A program made the position numbers and the translations under genes. The notes below the pieces were generated by a model that saw nothing but the letters and a program-made list of their open reading frames with translations, was not told where the DNA came from and did no database searches. From assembly GCA_938049335.1 (NCBI GenBank), contig CALIYX010000020.1:1-64000 (forward strand): a DNA stretch of 64,000 bases. Direction: 5' to 3'. The first letter of the stretch is position 1; each line of letters starts with the position of its first letter. This document shows positions 15,721-23,798 of this stretch, piece after piece. The DNA is from an uncultured Clostridia bacterium (GTDB taxonomy: Bacteria > Bacillota > Clostridia > Peptostreptococcales > Anaerovoracaceae).

Positions 15721-16641
15721 ATGTTAGAGAGAAAAGGCTTTAAGCTAAGTCGCTTATTGCTATGCAAAGTTTTATTTGTCATAGTATTATCGTTTATACT
15801 TCTGGTTCAGGGAAGCGGGTTTACTTTTGCTGATGAAAATCAGGCTGCGGATGCCAATCAAAATCAGGCGCAAGATCCAAATCAGAATCAAAATCAAGAT
15901 GCAAACGAGAAAAATGAAAATGAAGAGCCAGAGCTTGTAAAAAGAAACGTAGAATTGACTCCACAGGAAAAAGCTGAATATTTGGAGCAAATGAGGGAGA
16001 AAATTGCTAGGGAAAATCCTGAGTGGATGGTATCGTCTACAGACGGGAATGGACTACATGTGCAGGCTGCAGTTATCTTAGGAACGAATAAAAAACCATA
16101 TGGTCAATATTACATGGCTACTCAAACGATAAATTACAATAACCAGGAGTCTGGTGAAGTAATTTTAACTATAATAAGAAGAGTTGTTTGGGTTGGTACT
16201 GCAGTTGATGCTCAGGTTCCACCTTCGTTAGTAAATGAGCAGCCAATGCTCAAGATAACACGTTTTGTGGATGAGGATGGAAATGATGTCAAGGATGTTG
16301 ATGCAACAGGCTTTGTCGAGAAGCTTGACTTCATTTATGGAGCAAATGGACAGGTGGCATATAAGTACAAAAATACACTTCCAGATACAGAGGATGTACG
16401 TACTCATGTGTATGAAAAAGTAGTAATTCCAAATACAACAACACCACCAACTCCAGCAGTTTCGCAGACCCCAACTGGCATAACACCTCAGGTGCCCCAG
16501 ACACCAGTCATAAAGACCAGTGTTCCTAATACATTTGATGGATCAAATTATTTTGTATATCTTGGAGTATCGGTAATGGCGCTCATGAGTGCTGGGCTTA
16601 TATTTGTATCAAAGCTCAGATATTCATCAAACGATAAATAA
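15721..16641 (+). CDS. Secreted, C-terminally anchored surface protein
   Basis: 306 residues. The signal peptide spans residues 1-37 (basic start, long hydrophobic core, TFADE cleavage region). A low-complexity Asn/Gln/Asp stretch follows (40-68), then a globular part of about 165 residues, a Pro/Thr-rich stalk (about 237-265), and a C-terminal membrane helix with a short charged tail. Just before the helix is SVPNTFDG, which looks like a sortase signal with Phe where Gly is expected. No domain family is recognised. It is preceded by an imperfect inverted repeat (15648-15687) and a TATATAAT-like -10, and followed by a strong terminator, so it is a single-gene unit. Confidence 0.7.
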   Translation: MLERKGFKLSRLLLCKVLFVIVLSFILLVQGSGFTFADENQAADANQNQAQDPNQNQNQDANEKNENEEPELVKRNVELTPQEKAEYLEQMREKIARENPEWMVSSTDGNGLHVQAAVILGTNKKPYGQYYMATQTINYNNQESGEVILTIIRRVVWVGTAVDAQVPPSLVNEQPMLKITRFVDEDGNDVKDVDATGFVEKLDFIYGANGQVAYKYKNTLPDTEDVRTHVYEKVVIPNTTTPPTPAVSQTPTGITPQVPQTPVIKTSVPNTFDGSNYFVYLGVSVMALMSAGLIFVSKLRYSSNDK

Positions 16642-16666
16642 GCAGAAATAAAGTATAAGATCAAAG

Positions 16667-16694
16667 CTCCACTGCAATGCAGTGGAGTTTTTTC
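16667..16694 (+). terminator. Terminator of the surface protein gene
   Basis: A perfect 10-bp stem (CTCCACTGCA/TGCAGTGGAG) with a single-base centre is followed by six Ts. Confidence 0.9.
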
Positions 16695-16754
16695 GTGCAC
16701 AAATTGAAATACCATGCCTAGAAGTACATAATAAATATTTACCAAAAAATGGTA

Positions 16755-16783
16755 TTGACCGTTTATGGGGAAGAAGTTAGACT
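16755..16783 (+). promoter_or_regulatory. Promoter of the Tad pilus operon
   Basis: -35 TTGACC, a 17-base spacer and -10 TAGACT. The -35 box directly follows an inverted repeat (TACCA/TGGTA, 16740-16754), a possible operator. Confidence 0.6.
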
Positions 16784-16806
16784 TTCAACAAGGGAGATGG
16801 AAAAAT

Positions 16807-17787
16807 ATGGGAAATTTACACTTGTACATTAAACATAATGACAGGGAGTTTACTAGTAGAATAGCTAAGAGTTTCTGCCTTTGTGATGGGGTTAATGTAT
16901 ATATCGAGGAACCCCCTGAGCATATATTACTTGAATGTATTGTTTTGTCCTTTGATGCACATGACAGGAATAAATATGTAAGATATGTATCACTTACTAT
17001 GAATGCAGATGATGAGAGTCTTTTCGCAAATGCCTGCAATATATATATCTTCTCAAGCACAGCAATAATTGTAGAGAAAATTAGATTTATTTTTGGATAT
17101 AAGGTAAACCCTAGAACTGAAGAACTTAACAAATGCAAACTAATGAGTTTTGTATCAGAAAGGAGCTATTGTGGTACTAGTACAAGCGCCCTAGCCTTTA
17201 GCTATATTATGGAGGTGAGATTTGGGATTAAGTCTGCATACTTGAGTCTCTCTCATAGCAATTACAGAGCGATAGAGTTTCTTAGAGGCAGTATAGATAA
17301 GAGTGAGAAATGCATGGATTTTGATAATTCTTCTGCTATTAAGTTCATGTATGCTCTTAAGCAAAGGCAGGATTTAGATATAGATTCTTTTTTAAACCAA
17401 AGCCATGGGATAGATTATTTTAATCTAGCTATGATAAACGGAAGGCTTGATGATTTTGATGCCTCGCTGATAGATGAGATAAGGATAAGGCTTCATGAGA
17501 AGGGCTATGAATATTTGATTATCGATATAGGCACAAGTCTTAGTAGGCAGGCGATAGAAATTGCAGAGAGCTCTGATAATGCAATATTTGTAAATTGCGA
17601 TTTCCTATCTGAATATATAAAGCCAAGAGCTAAAACACATAAAATTAGCGTCGATATGACAGGGAAAAATACTGATGAAGATAAGACTTTTATGGTTCCA
17701 TTTTGTAGGGATTTAACATTTAGAAGTTTTGACCATGAATATGGATTTGAGATAGAGAGCATTCTAGAGGAGATACTTAGAGCATAG
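16807..17787 (+). CDS. TadZ/CpaE-like pilus localization protein, P-loop lost
   Basis: 326 residues. The N-terminal receiver-like part (to about 105) is followed by a MinD/ParA fold that positions Tad pilus machinery at the cell pole in other bacteria. Where the ATPase should have a Walker A loop it reads SYCGTSTSALAFSY (about 119-132), with no GK[ST]. A Walker B-like strand YLIIDIGTS remains (about 236-244). It is therefore probably unable to hydrolyse ATP, as in some atypical TadZ proteins. The ATG at 16807 has an AAGGGAG ribosome site; an upstream in-frame ATG (16765) lies inside the promoter. First gene of the Tad operon; the next gene starts directly after its stop. Confidence 0.78.
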   Translation: MGNLHLYIKHNDREFTSRIAKSFCLCDGVNVYIEEPPEHILLECIVLSFDAHDRNKYVRYVSLTMNADDESLFANACNIYIFSSTAIIVEKIRFIFGYKVNPRTEELNKCKLMSFVSERSYCGTSTSALAFSYIMEVRFGIKSAYLSLSHSNYRAIEFLRGSIDKSEKCMDFDNSSAIKFMYALKQRQDLDIDSFLNQSHGIDYFNLAMINGRLDDFDASLIDEIRIRLHEKGYEYLIIDIGTSLSRQAIEIAESSDNAIFVNCDFLSEYIKPRAKTHKISVDMTGKNTDEDKTFMVPFCRDLTFRSFDHEYGFEIESILEEILRA

Positions 17788-19020
17788 ATGAATATTAATA
17801 CTAAGTTTGATAGAAAGCAGTATGAGGTGCTTTTAGCAAAGGCAACCAATACTTTGATGGAGCATAGAATTGAAGATGATAACAGGGCAAAGGAATGCAT
17901 TGAGAAAATTGTTTTAGAGGATGCTAAAGATCTACCCATAGATAATATCATTTTTCTTATAAATCGTATATTTGGAAGGCTTAGAGGTGATATCGGAAGC
18001 TTGAGCTATCTCTCTGACCTCAATGTGAATGAGATAATGGTAAATGGTTTTGATACCATCTTTATAGAAGTGGATTCACACATCGAGAAGGTAGATGACT
18101 GCTTTGATAGTACAGAAGAATTAGAGCATGTTATAAGGAGGATAGCTGCCTCAGTTCACAGAGAAATTAATGAGTTTAAGCCTATACTTGATGCTAGGCT
18201 TGAGGATGGCTCTAGAGTAAATGCGGTTATGAAGAATATAGCAATAGGAGGGCCGAGCCTAAGCATAAGAAAGTTTGGTAACAACAAGATTTCTCTAGAT
18301 GAGATGGTAAAGGGAGGCGGACTTAGCGCTGAATGTGCAGATGATATAAGGACTATGGTTAGGGGAGGTCTTAATATCTTTGTGAGCGGTGGTACTTCTT
18401 CTGGTAAGACGACATTGCTTAACGCTATAAGTGACTATATTCCAGAAAGCGAAAGAGTAATTGTAATAGAGGATTCACTAGAGCTTAAGCTAAACAACAT
18501 AGCAAACATTGTCAGATTAGAGTGCAGAAACGCAAATAGTGCAGGAAAAGGCGCCATAAATATGGCCGACCTTATTAGGTCAAGCCTTAGAATGAGGCCA
18601 GATAGAATAGTGGTTGGAGAGGTAAGAGGTGGAGAGGTACTGGATATGCTTCAGGCATTAAACACAGGGCACTGTGGTTTTTCAACTGGACACGGAAATT
18701 CATCATGTGGGATGCTTAGGAGAATAGAGGCTATGTATCTGTCAGCTGTTGAGATTCCGGTTGATGCTATAAGAATGCAAATCTGTGAAGCAATAGATAT
18801 TTTGATACATATGGAGAGACTTCCAAGTGGAAGAAGAAAGATTATAGAGGTAAATGAGCTGACAGGATATAGAGATGGAGAATATGTTTTAAATCCGCTG
18901 TACGAGCTGTCTGATGATATGAGTCTTGTTAGAACTGATAATTTGCTAAGCGACGATATTAAACTTAGATTAAGAGGGATAAATGATACAGGATTACAAC
19001 GAGTACAAGCTAAGCAATAA
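17788..19020 (+). CDS. cpaF: CpaF/TadA type secretion ATPase
   Basis: This is the hexameric motor ATPase that assembles Flp pili. 410 residues. It has Walker A GGTSSGKTT at about 202-210, the Asp box VIVIEDSLELKL, the His box with THCGF-like NTGHCGFSTGHGNS, and Walker B RPDRIVVGEVRGGE. The N-terminal YLSDLNVNEIMVNG segment is typical of CpaF. It starts right after the TadZ-like gene's stop codon and overlaps the TadB-like gene by 38 bases. All catalytic motifs are intact, so the locus should be able to drive assembly. Confidence 0.95.
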   Translation: MNINTKFDRKQYEVLLAKATNTLMEHRIEDDNRAKECIEKIVLEDAKDLPIDNIIFLINRIFGRLRGDIGSLSYLSDLNVNEIMVNGFDTIFIEVDSHIEKVDDCFDSTEELEHVIRRIAASVHREINEFKPILDARLEDGSRVNAVMKNIAIGGPSLSIRKFGNNKISLDEMVKGGGLSAECADDIRTMVRGGLNIFVSGGTSSGKTTLLNAISDYIPESERVIVIEDSLELKLNNIANIVRLECRNANSAGKGAINMADLIRSSLRMRPDRIVVGEVRGGEVLDMLQALNTGHCGFSTGHGNSSCGMLRRIEAMYLSAVEIPVDAIRMQICEAIDILIHMERLPSGRRKIIEVNELTGYRDGEYVLNPLYELSDDMSLVRTDNLLSDDIKLRLRGINDTGLQRVQAKQ

Positions 19021-19729
19021 GGAGAGAATTGCTTTAGCTATGGTATCGGTAGGGTTTTTATTGCTTGCAGGAGCACTTTATATAAATTCAACCCTAACTA
19101 TAGTAATAAGTCCAATAGCTTATGGCTTTGCATCGCAAAGATATATGAGTTATATGATAGCAAAACGAAGGACAAGACTAAGAAATGAATTTAAAGAGTT
19201 GCTGTACAGCTTCAGTGCTTCATTTGCGATAGGGTCTAGTATGCAGTCAGCCATGAAGGATGGGTGCAAAAAGCTAAGAGAGATTTTTGATGATGACTCC
19301 ATAATGCTAGGAGAGCTTGAGGATATGTGTAGCAAGTTAGAGAGCACAGCTAGTGATCCAGTCTTGCTATGGGAGGATCTTGCATCAAGATGTGCAGTAG
19401 AAGACATAAAGCTATTTTCAGAGGTATATAGAGGCTGTATGTCAAGTGGCGGAGACATGATAGTCGCTATCGAAGCAGCAGCGAAGACAATTGGTGAAAA
19501 GATAGAGATGGAAAATAGTATTAAGCTTTTGGCCAAACAAAAGATTATAGAAGGCAGAGTAATAGCAGTAATTCCAGTGATAATAATACTGTTTCTCAGG
19601 ATATGCTCTCCTAGTTATATAAAGCCTATGTACGAAGGTGCAGGCGGAAAAATAATAATGATGCTAGCACTTTCCATATCAGTTACAGCTATTTTTATAT
19701 CAGAAAGGATAAGTAAAATTGAAGTTTAA
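18983..19729 (+). CDS. TadB-like inner membrane platform protein
   Basis: 248 residues of the type II secretion F (GspF) family. Two membrane helices near the N-terminus (about 20-50) precede a cytoplasmic helical part with ASFAIGSSMQSAM, and two membrane helices end the protein (about 195-240). An AGAGGG ribosome site precedes the ATG inside the end of cpaF. Together with the following TadC-like protein it would form the membrane platform worked by the ATPase. Confidence 0.85.
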   Translation: MIQDYNEYKLSNKERIALAMVSVGFLLLAGALYINSTLTIVISPIAYGFASQRYMSYMIAKRRTRLRNEFKELLYSFSASFAIGSSMQSAMKDGCKKLREIFDDDSIMLGELEDMCSKLESTASDPVLLWEDLASRCAVEDIKLFSEVYRGCMSSGGDMIVAIEAAAKTIGEKIEMENSIKLLAKQKIIEGRVIAVIPVIIILFLRICSPSYIKPMYEGAGGKIIMMLALSISVTAIFISERISKIEV

Positions 19730-20714
19730 TGCAGGCAAAATAAAGTCACAGATTTATGGATTTGAATTTACCCAGTTTTGTCTGAGGAAGAGAAAACTCT
19801 TGATTCTAGTTATAGCCATTTCCGTTGGGCTGAGCATTATGTCATTCGCATTTGGATCTCGCAAGGCTATCAGCATAAGAGGAAGTAGAGATGACCTAAG
19901 TGGAATAACTCTAAATAGCAGTAATGAAGGCGAGGAGATAAGGGTTTCAGCGATAAATGGTAGCGATAAGGCAACTAAAACAGTATACCTTAAGGCTGTT
20001 AAAGATAAGAAGGATTCAAAAAAGGATAAAGCTGTTGATAAGAGCCTTGAACTTAAACTCTCAGACATCATAAGAAAGCTAAAAAAGAATACAAAGGCAA
20101 ACAAGATGATAAGCTTACCTAAACAGTTAGATGATGGAACTAGGCTTAACTGGAGCATTAGATCAAAACAGACAAACTACGCTATTATAATGGCAGCAGT
20201 ACCATTGGTGATGTTATTTGCCTATAGGAGTGAAAAGGACAAGGAAAAGAAAGAGACTCAGCTAAAAAGAAATGACATAATCCGAAATTTACCAGCCTTT
20301 GGAACAAAGCTTGAGCTATTTCTAAATTGTGGAATGGTATATGAGGATGCGATGAGCAAGGTGATAGATGGATATAGCAAAGGATATCCCAATGAGTTAT
20401 CTAAACTAATTAGCGATGCAAAGGAGCTTGCTCTGATTAGCGGAAGAGATGAAATGGAAATTCTCGGAGAAAAATCTAGGTCACTAAAAATCAAAGAACT
20501 AACGCGTATTACAGCAATGATTGCTGATAGTAAATATAAAGGTACTGAGCTAGGAGAGAAGCTTTCTAGAGAAGGTGAGTATCTTTGGCAGAGAAGGATG
20601 AAAACTGCAGAAGAGAATGCTAAGCTTGCGGAGCTAAAACTCTCACTGCCTCTAGCCTTACAGTTACTATCACTTATAATCATTACAGCTGCACCTGCTG
20701 TAATACAATTCTAA
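19719..20714 (+). CDS. TadC-like inner membrane platform protein
   Basis: 331 residues, second GspF-family protein of the locus. One helix lies near residues 26-46, then a long charged outside or linker part (55-145, rich in Lys-Asp) that is longer than usual in TadC, then a second helix (about 150-165), the GspF-type helical domain and a final hydrophobic segment (about 312-331). It probably starts with TTG at 19719 behind AAAGGA and overlaps the previous gene by 11 bases. Confidence 0.8.
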   Translation: MKFNAGKIKSQIYGFEFTQFCLRKRKLLILVIAISVGLSIMSFAFGSRKAISIRGSRDDLSGITLNSSNEGEEIRVSAINGSDKATKTVYLKAVKDKKDSKKDKAVDKSLELKLSDIIRKLKKNTKANKMISLPKQLDDGTRLNWSIRSKQTNYAIIMAAVPLVMLFAYRSEKDKEKKETQLKRNDIIRNLPAFGTKLELFLNCGMVYEDAMSKVIDGYSKGYPNELSKLISDAKELALISGRDEMEILGEKSRSLKIKELTRITAMIADSKYKGTELGEKLSREGEYLWQRRMKTAEENAKLAELKLSLPLALQLLSLIIITAAPAVIQF

Positions 20715-20728
20715 ATTAGGGGGACAAA

Positions 20729-20863
20729 ATGTTAAGAAACAAAAAGGGAATGGAGATGGTACAGGTAGCAATATTGATTGCGCTAGCAATTTCACTAGGC
20801 ATTATTTTCAGATCGCAAATTACAGAGTTTATAAATACAACTTTTGCAGATCTAAACGCTTAG
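20729..20863 (+). CDS. Flp1-like type IVb pilin, 44 residues
   Basis: A very small gene preceded by a GGGGG ribosome site. The product begins MLRNKKG, then a hydrophobic helix starting MEMVQVAILIALAISLGI, and ends ITEFINTTFADLNA. Leader, size and helix match Flp1-family pilins that polymerise into the Tad pilus. The conserved Glu at position +5 after the processing Gly is Gln here (M-E-M-V-Q), with a Glu at +2 instead. It sits between the platform and TadE-like genes, where the major pilin is expected. Confidence 0.85.
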   Translation: MLRNKKGMEMVQVAILIALAISLGIIFRSQITEFINTTFADLNA

Positions 20864-20873
20864 GGAGATACTT

Positions 20874-21203
20874 ATGATGCTAAGGAATAAAAGAGGAGGT
20901 GAGTATGTAGAAGCCTCAATCGTGCTTCCACTATTGGTACTTATGATTGTAAGTATGATTTATGCAATGATGTTTTTTTACGGTCATGCCGATAGGCAAA
21001 TGAAGCTACATAAGGTATCGCTTGATAAGGCAAAGACGAGCTCTTCACTGTTTAAAAAAGAAAAATATAAAGTAGAAGACTCATCCTTAATAAGTGGAGC
21101 TGCAAGAATTTTGCTGAGAAAGGATATCTATGCGGATATATATTTGATAAATGAAGCAGATTTGGTAAGGGTAGGAAAATTTGTAAAGGGGTTAAAAGAG
21201 TAA
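20874..21203 (+). CDS. TadE-like minor pseudopilin
   Basis: 109 residues. The short leader MMLRNKRG is followed by GEYVEASIVLPLLVL, a TadE-type helix with Glu at the expected position. The rest is a small soluble domain of about 70 residues, basic in the middle. Two consecutive ATG codons at 20874 and 20877 are both possible starts; GGGAG lies upstream. The following gene begins one base after its stop codon. Confidence 0.82.
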   Translation: MMLRNKRGGEYVEASIVLPLLVLMIVSMIYAMMFFYGHADRQMKLHKVSLDKAKTSSSLFKKEKYKVEDSSLISGAARILLRKDIYADIYLINEADLVRVGKFVKGLKE

Positions 21204-21204
21204 G

Positions 21205-22404
21205 ATGGTAAGAAATAAGCGGGGTATGGTTAGCGTATTCGTAATGATTTTCTCGGTTTCAATAATATCATTAGCCATGCTTTTTATTGGAGGGACAAGG
21301 GCAAAGGCTATAAGCTCAAGCGTAGAAAGCTTGGGGCACCTATGGGCTAAATCAATCCTGGGTGAATATACAGACAAACTTTATGAGCGATACGGAATTT
21401 TCGCATATAAAGCTAAGTCACCTGCCGAAGTCGACGATAAGCTTAACCAGCTTAGCGAAATTACCTTCAAGGGGAAGAGATATATAGACTGTGAAGGGTG
21501 CAATAGCAGTCTATATAAATACTCCCTGGCAGAGCTTGATAATTTTCAGAAACAAGTTAATAAGGCAGCGGTGGTAGAAAAACAAAAAAACTTTAAGGAC
21601 GTTGCACTAGATGTTTATACGCCGTCAGACAGAATGATTTCAAACAATGCGATAGTAGCAGGACTTCCATCAAAAGGAAGACTGAGCAGCTTCTCGTTAA
21701 GTAACTTTATAAATAAGATTAAAGAGATAGATGATATCAAGGATGTGCTAAAGGGTGGCAAGAATGAGCTTTTGCAAATGAAATATATGAAAAATCACTT
21801 CCAAAGTGCAGTTTCACAAAGTGAAGATGATGATAGTTTCTTTAAATACGAGCTAGAGTATATACTCGCAGGTAAAACTTCAGACGAGGGAAACCTAAAA
21901 AGCACTAAGAACAGGATAATTGCAATAAGAGAAGCGATGAACATAGCTTATATAAATCAAAATCCACAGATGAGGGATCTAGCTCTAACAATTGCTGAGC
22001 TTATCTCATCGCCAGCTGCAGCTCCAGCAACTCAGCAGGCACTAATTGCAGCGTGGGCATATGCGGAAAGCGTAAATGACTATAGACTGCTTGTTCATGG
22101 CAAGAAAGTGCCTTTGATGAAGGATGATGATTCATGGGCAGTTAATTTAAAATCGATAATAACAAATCCAAATCCTGAGTATATAGATACAAATAATGAA
22201 AAAGGCAACACATATAACGAGTATCTTCAGGCGATGATATTTTTAACAAATAAGGATAATAGGCTTCTAAGGATGATGGATTTGATAGAGATAAATATGA
22301 AATACTGTTATTACGGGAATTTCAGTATTTCAAGTCATTACACGGGTATTGATTACAGCATGGATGTGAATGGGAGGACGCATAATTTCAGTGCAGAATA
22401 TTAG
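21205..22404 (+). CDS. TadG-like/DUF5702 pilus-associated protein
   Basis: 399 residues with a leader of the same type as its neighbours (MVRNKRG) and a membrane helix VSVFVMIFSVSIISLAMLF, but without the +5 Glu, so it may stay in the membrane rather than enter the fibre. A large extracellular domain follows (about 35-399) with GHLWAKSILGEYTDKLYERYGIF-type sequence near the start, characteristic of the DUF5702 proteins found at Clostridia Tad loci. Its exact role is not known. Confidence 0.75.
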   Translation: MVRNKRGMVSVFVMIFSVSIISLAMLFIGGTRAKAISSSVESLGHLWAKSILGEYTDKLYERYGIFAYKAKSPAEVDDKLNQLSEITFKGKRYIDCEGCNSSLYKYSLAELDNFQKQVNKAAVVEKQKNFKDVALDVYTPSDRMISNNAIVAGLPSKGRLSSFSLSNFINKIKEIDDIKDVLKGGKNELLQMKYMKNHFQSAVSQSEDDDSFFKYELEYILAGKTSDEGNLKSTKNRIIAIREAMNIAYINQNPQMRDLALTIAELISSPAAAPATQQALIAAWAYAESVNDYRLLVHGKKVPLMKDDDSWAVNLKSIITNPNPEYIDTNNEKGNTYNEYLQAMIFLTNKDNRLLRMMDLIEINMKYCYYGNFSISSHYTGIDYSMDVNGRTHNFSAEY

Positions 22405-22432
22405 ACAAGCTTTACCAAAGCAAAACAAATCT

Positions 22433-23179
22433 ATGGTAAGTAATAAAAGGGGTGCATATATACTAGAAGCATGCATAGTGCTTCCGCCTTTTATAATCGC
22501 GATAATAATGCTGCTATCTTTGATACCCGTGATGGCAGAATGGGAAAATGCTGTATATTCGACCTGTGATGAGCTAAGATCAAGTGATATAAGGGCCCAC
22601 TTTTATAACGATAAGCTACTTGGTCAAGTTAGGCTTAATAATAGGTTAAATAAAGAAAGCCACTTCATAGATCCTATTCAAGTAACTCAATATAAATATA
22701 GGCATAGCGATGGTAAATTTAAAGACCTAATAACAGTTCGCATAGATGCTAGTTTTTCTAAGCGAGTTCCACTTGCAATTAGAAGCCTTGATATGGATAT
22801 GAAAATAAGGTCAAGGGCATTTACGGGAGCTAGTTTAGATGAAGATAGCGACAAGGATTGCTTTAACAAAAAAGAGGAATCCGAAGAAGTATATATATTT
22901 CCAGAATCAGGTAGGAAGTACCACAATAAATCTTGTCAATGTCTTAATCCGGCCTGTGAAAAGGTGTATATTACGCCAGCAATAAAATCGCGTTTTAAGC
23001 AGTGTGATATATGTAAGAAGAAGGGATACAAGGGGAATCAAGCCGTATTTTGTTTTTTCAATAGCGGTGAGGTCTATCACCGCGGTGATTGTCCAAGTGT
23101 AGATAAATACTATGAGAAGATACAAAAGCGAGAAGCGATTAGCAGGGGTTACTCAGCCTGCTCAATATGTGGAGGATAA
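22433..23179 (+). CDS. TadE-like pseudopilin with two Cys/His zinc-type modules
   Basis: 248 residues from the ATG at 22433. I choose this start because it gives MVSNKRG, matching the leaders of the three preceding genes; an upstream ATG at 22370 is possible but neither has a clear ribosome site. The helix AYILEACIVLPPFIIAI has Glu at +5. The C-terminal 95 residues hold two modules of the pattern G-x-x-YH-x3-C then C-x2-C: GRKYHNKSC/CDIC and GEVYHRGDC/CSIC. Such modules occur at the ends of some secreted nucleases and are thought to bind zinc. On a pilus protein they are unusual. Confidence 0.78.
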   Translation: MVSNKRGAYILEACIVLPPFIIAIIMLLSLIPVMAEWENAVYSTCDELRSSDIRAHFYNDKLLGQVRLNNRLNKESHFIDPIQVTQYKYRHSDGKFKDLITVRIDASFSKRVPLAIRSLDMDMKIRSRAFTGASLDEDSDKDCFNKKEESEEVYIFPESGRKYHNKSCQCLNPACEKVYITPAIKSRFKQCDICKKKGYKGNQAVFCFFNSGEVYHRGDCPSVDKYYEKIQKREAISRGYSACSICGG

Positions 23180-23180
23180 T

Positions 23181-23774
23181 GTGAAAAATAATATTTTGAT
23201 AAAGCCGATAACAGAGATAGATTATTATAGGGCTTTGATTTTATCATCAGGTATACATAGACTTTTTCTACCAATGAAATTTCAGTTTATCAGAGATGAT
23301 GGTAAAGTTAAGGTGAATGAGTATTTTGTAAATATTGAAGGATATGTAAACCTAAAAGAATATCTAAGGAATTCTTCGCTAGAGGCATGGGATATAGCAG
23401 ATATGATGGTACAGCTAATTGAGGGGATAAATGAATCAATGTATAAATATGTATTTCCATATGAATATAGACTCAGCCTAGATTATATCTACTACAGTAA
23501 AAGTCAAAAGAAGTTTAAACTAATGTTCATACCAAGCACTGAGAATTTAGATGATATGAATAGCCTAAATAAGATGGTCCTAGAGAAACTAAATGCTTTG
23601 CTAGACGAATTTGGGCCGTTCATAGGCATAGTGACTGATACCGAAATAAAATCTCTAAAAAGCTTAATTTGTAAGTCTGGGAATGCAGAGGATTTTACGG
23701 CTAAGATAAACGCACATAAAAGGAACATATGGAGGAGCAAACAGGGTAAAATAAGTCGTACTATTGCTTTATAG
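23181..23774 (+). CDS. DUF6382-like protein ending the Tad operon
   Basis: 197 residues from a GTG at 23181, which has a perfect GGAGG ribosome site and lies two bases after the previous stop codon. Reading from the upstream ATG (23112) would place 69 bases inside the previous gene. No membrane helix is seen. It resembles the DUF6382 domain, which in other Firmicutes often precedes an FHA domain; here no FHA domain follows. A cytoplasmic regulatory role at the pilus is inference. Confidence 0.7.
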   Translation: MKNNILIKPITEIDYYRALILSSGIHRLFLPMKFQFIRDDGKVKVNEYFVNIEGYVNLKEYLRNSSLEAWDIADMMVQLIEGINESMYKYVFPYEYRLSLDYIYYSKSQKKFKLMFIPSTENLDDMNSLNKMVLEKLNALLDEFGPFIGIVTDTEIKSLKSLICKSGNAEDFTAKINAHKRNIWRSKQGKISRTIAL

Positions 23775-23798
23775 AATGATTTCGTGTACGATTAAGCT

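Noticed and set aside
16765..16806. Upstream start for the TadZ-like gene
   Set aside because: It lies between the -35 and -10 boxes of the promoter and has no ribosome site; the ATG at 16807 has both.
23112..23180. Upstream start for the DUF6382-like gene
   Set aside because: It overlaps the preceding gene by 68 bases, while a GTG at 23181 has a perfect GGAGG ribosome site.
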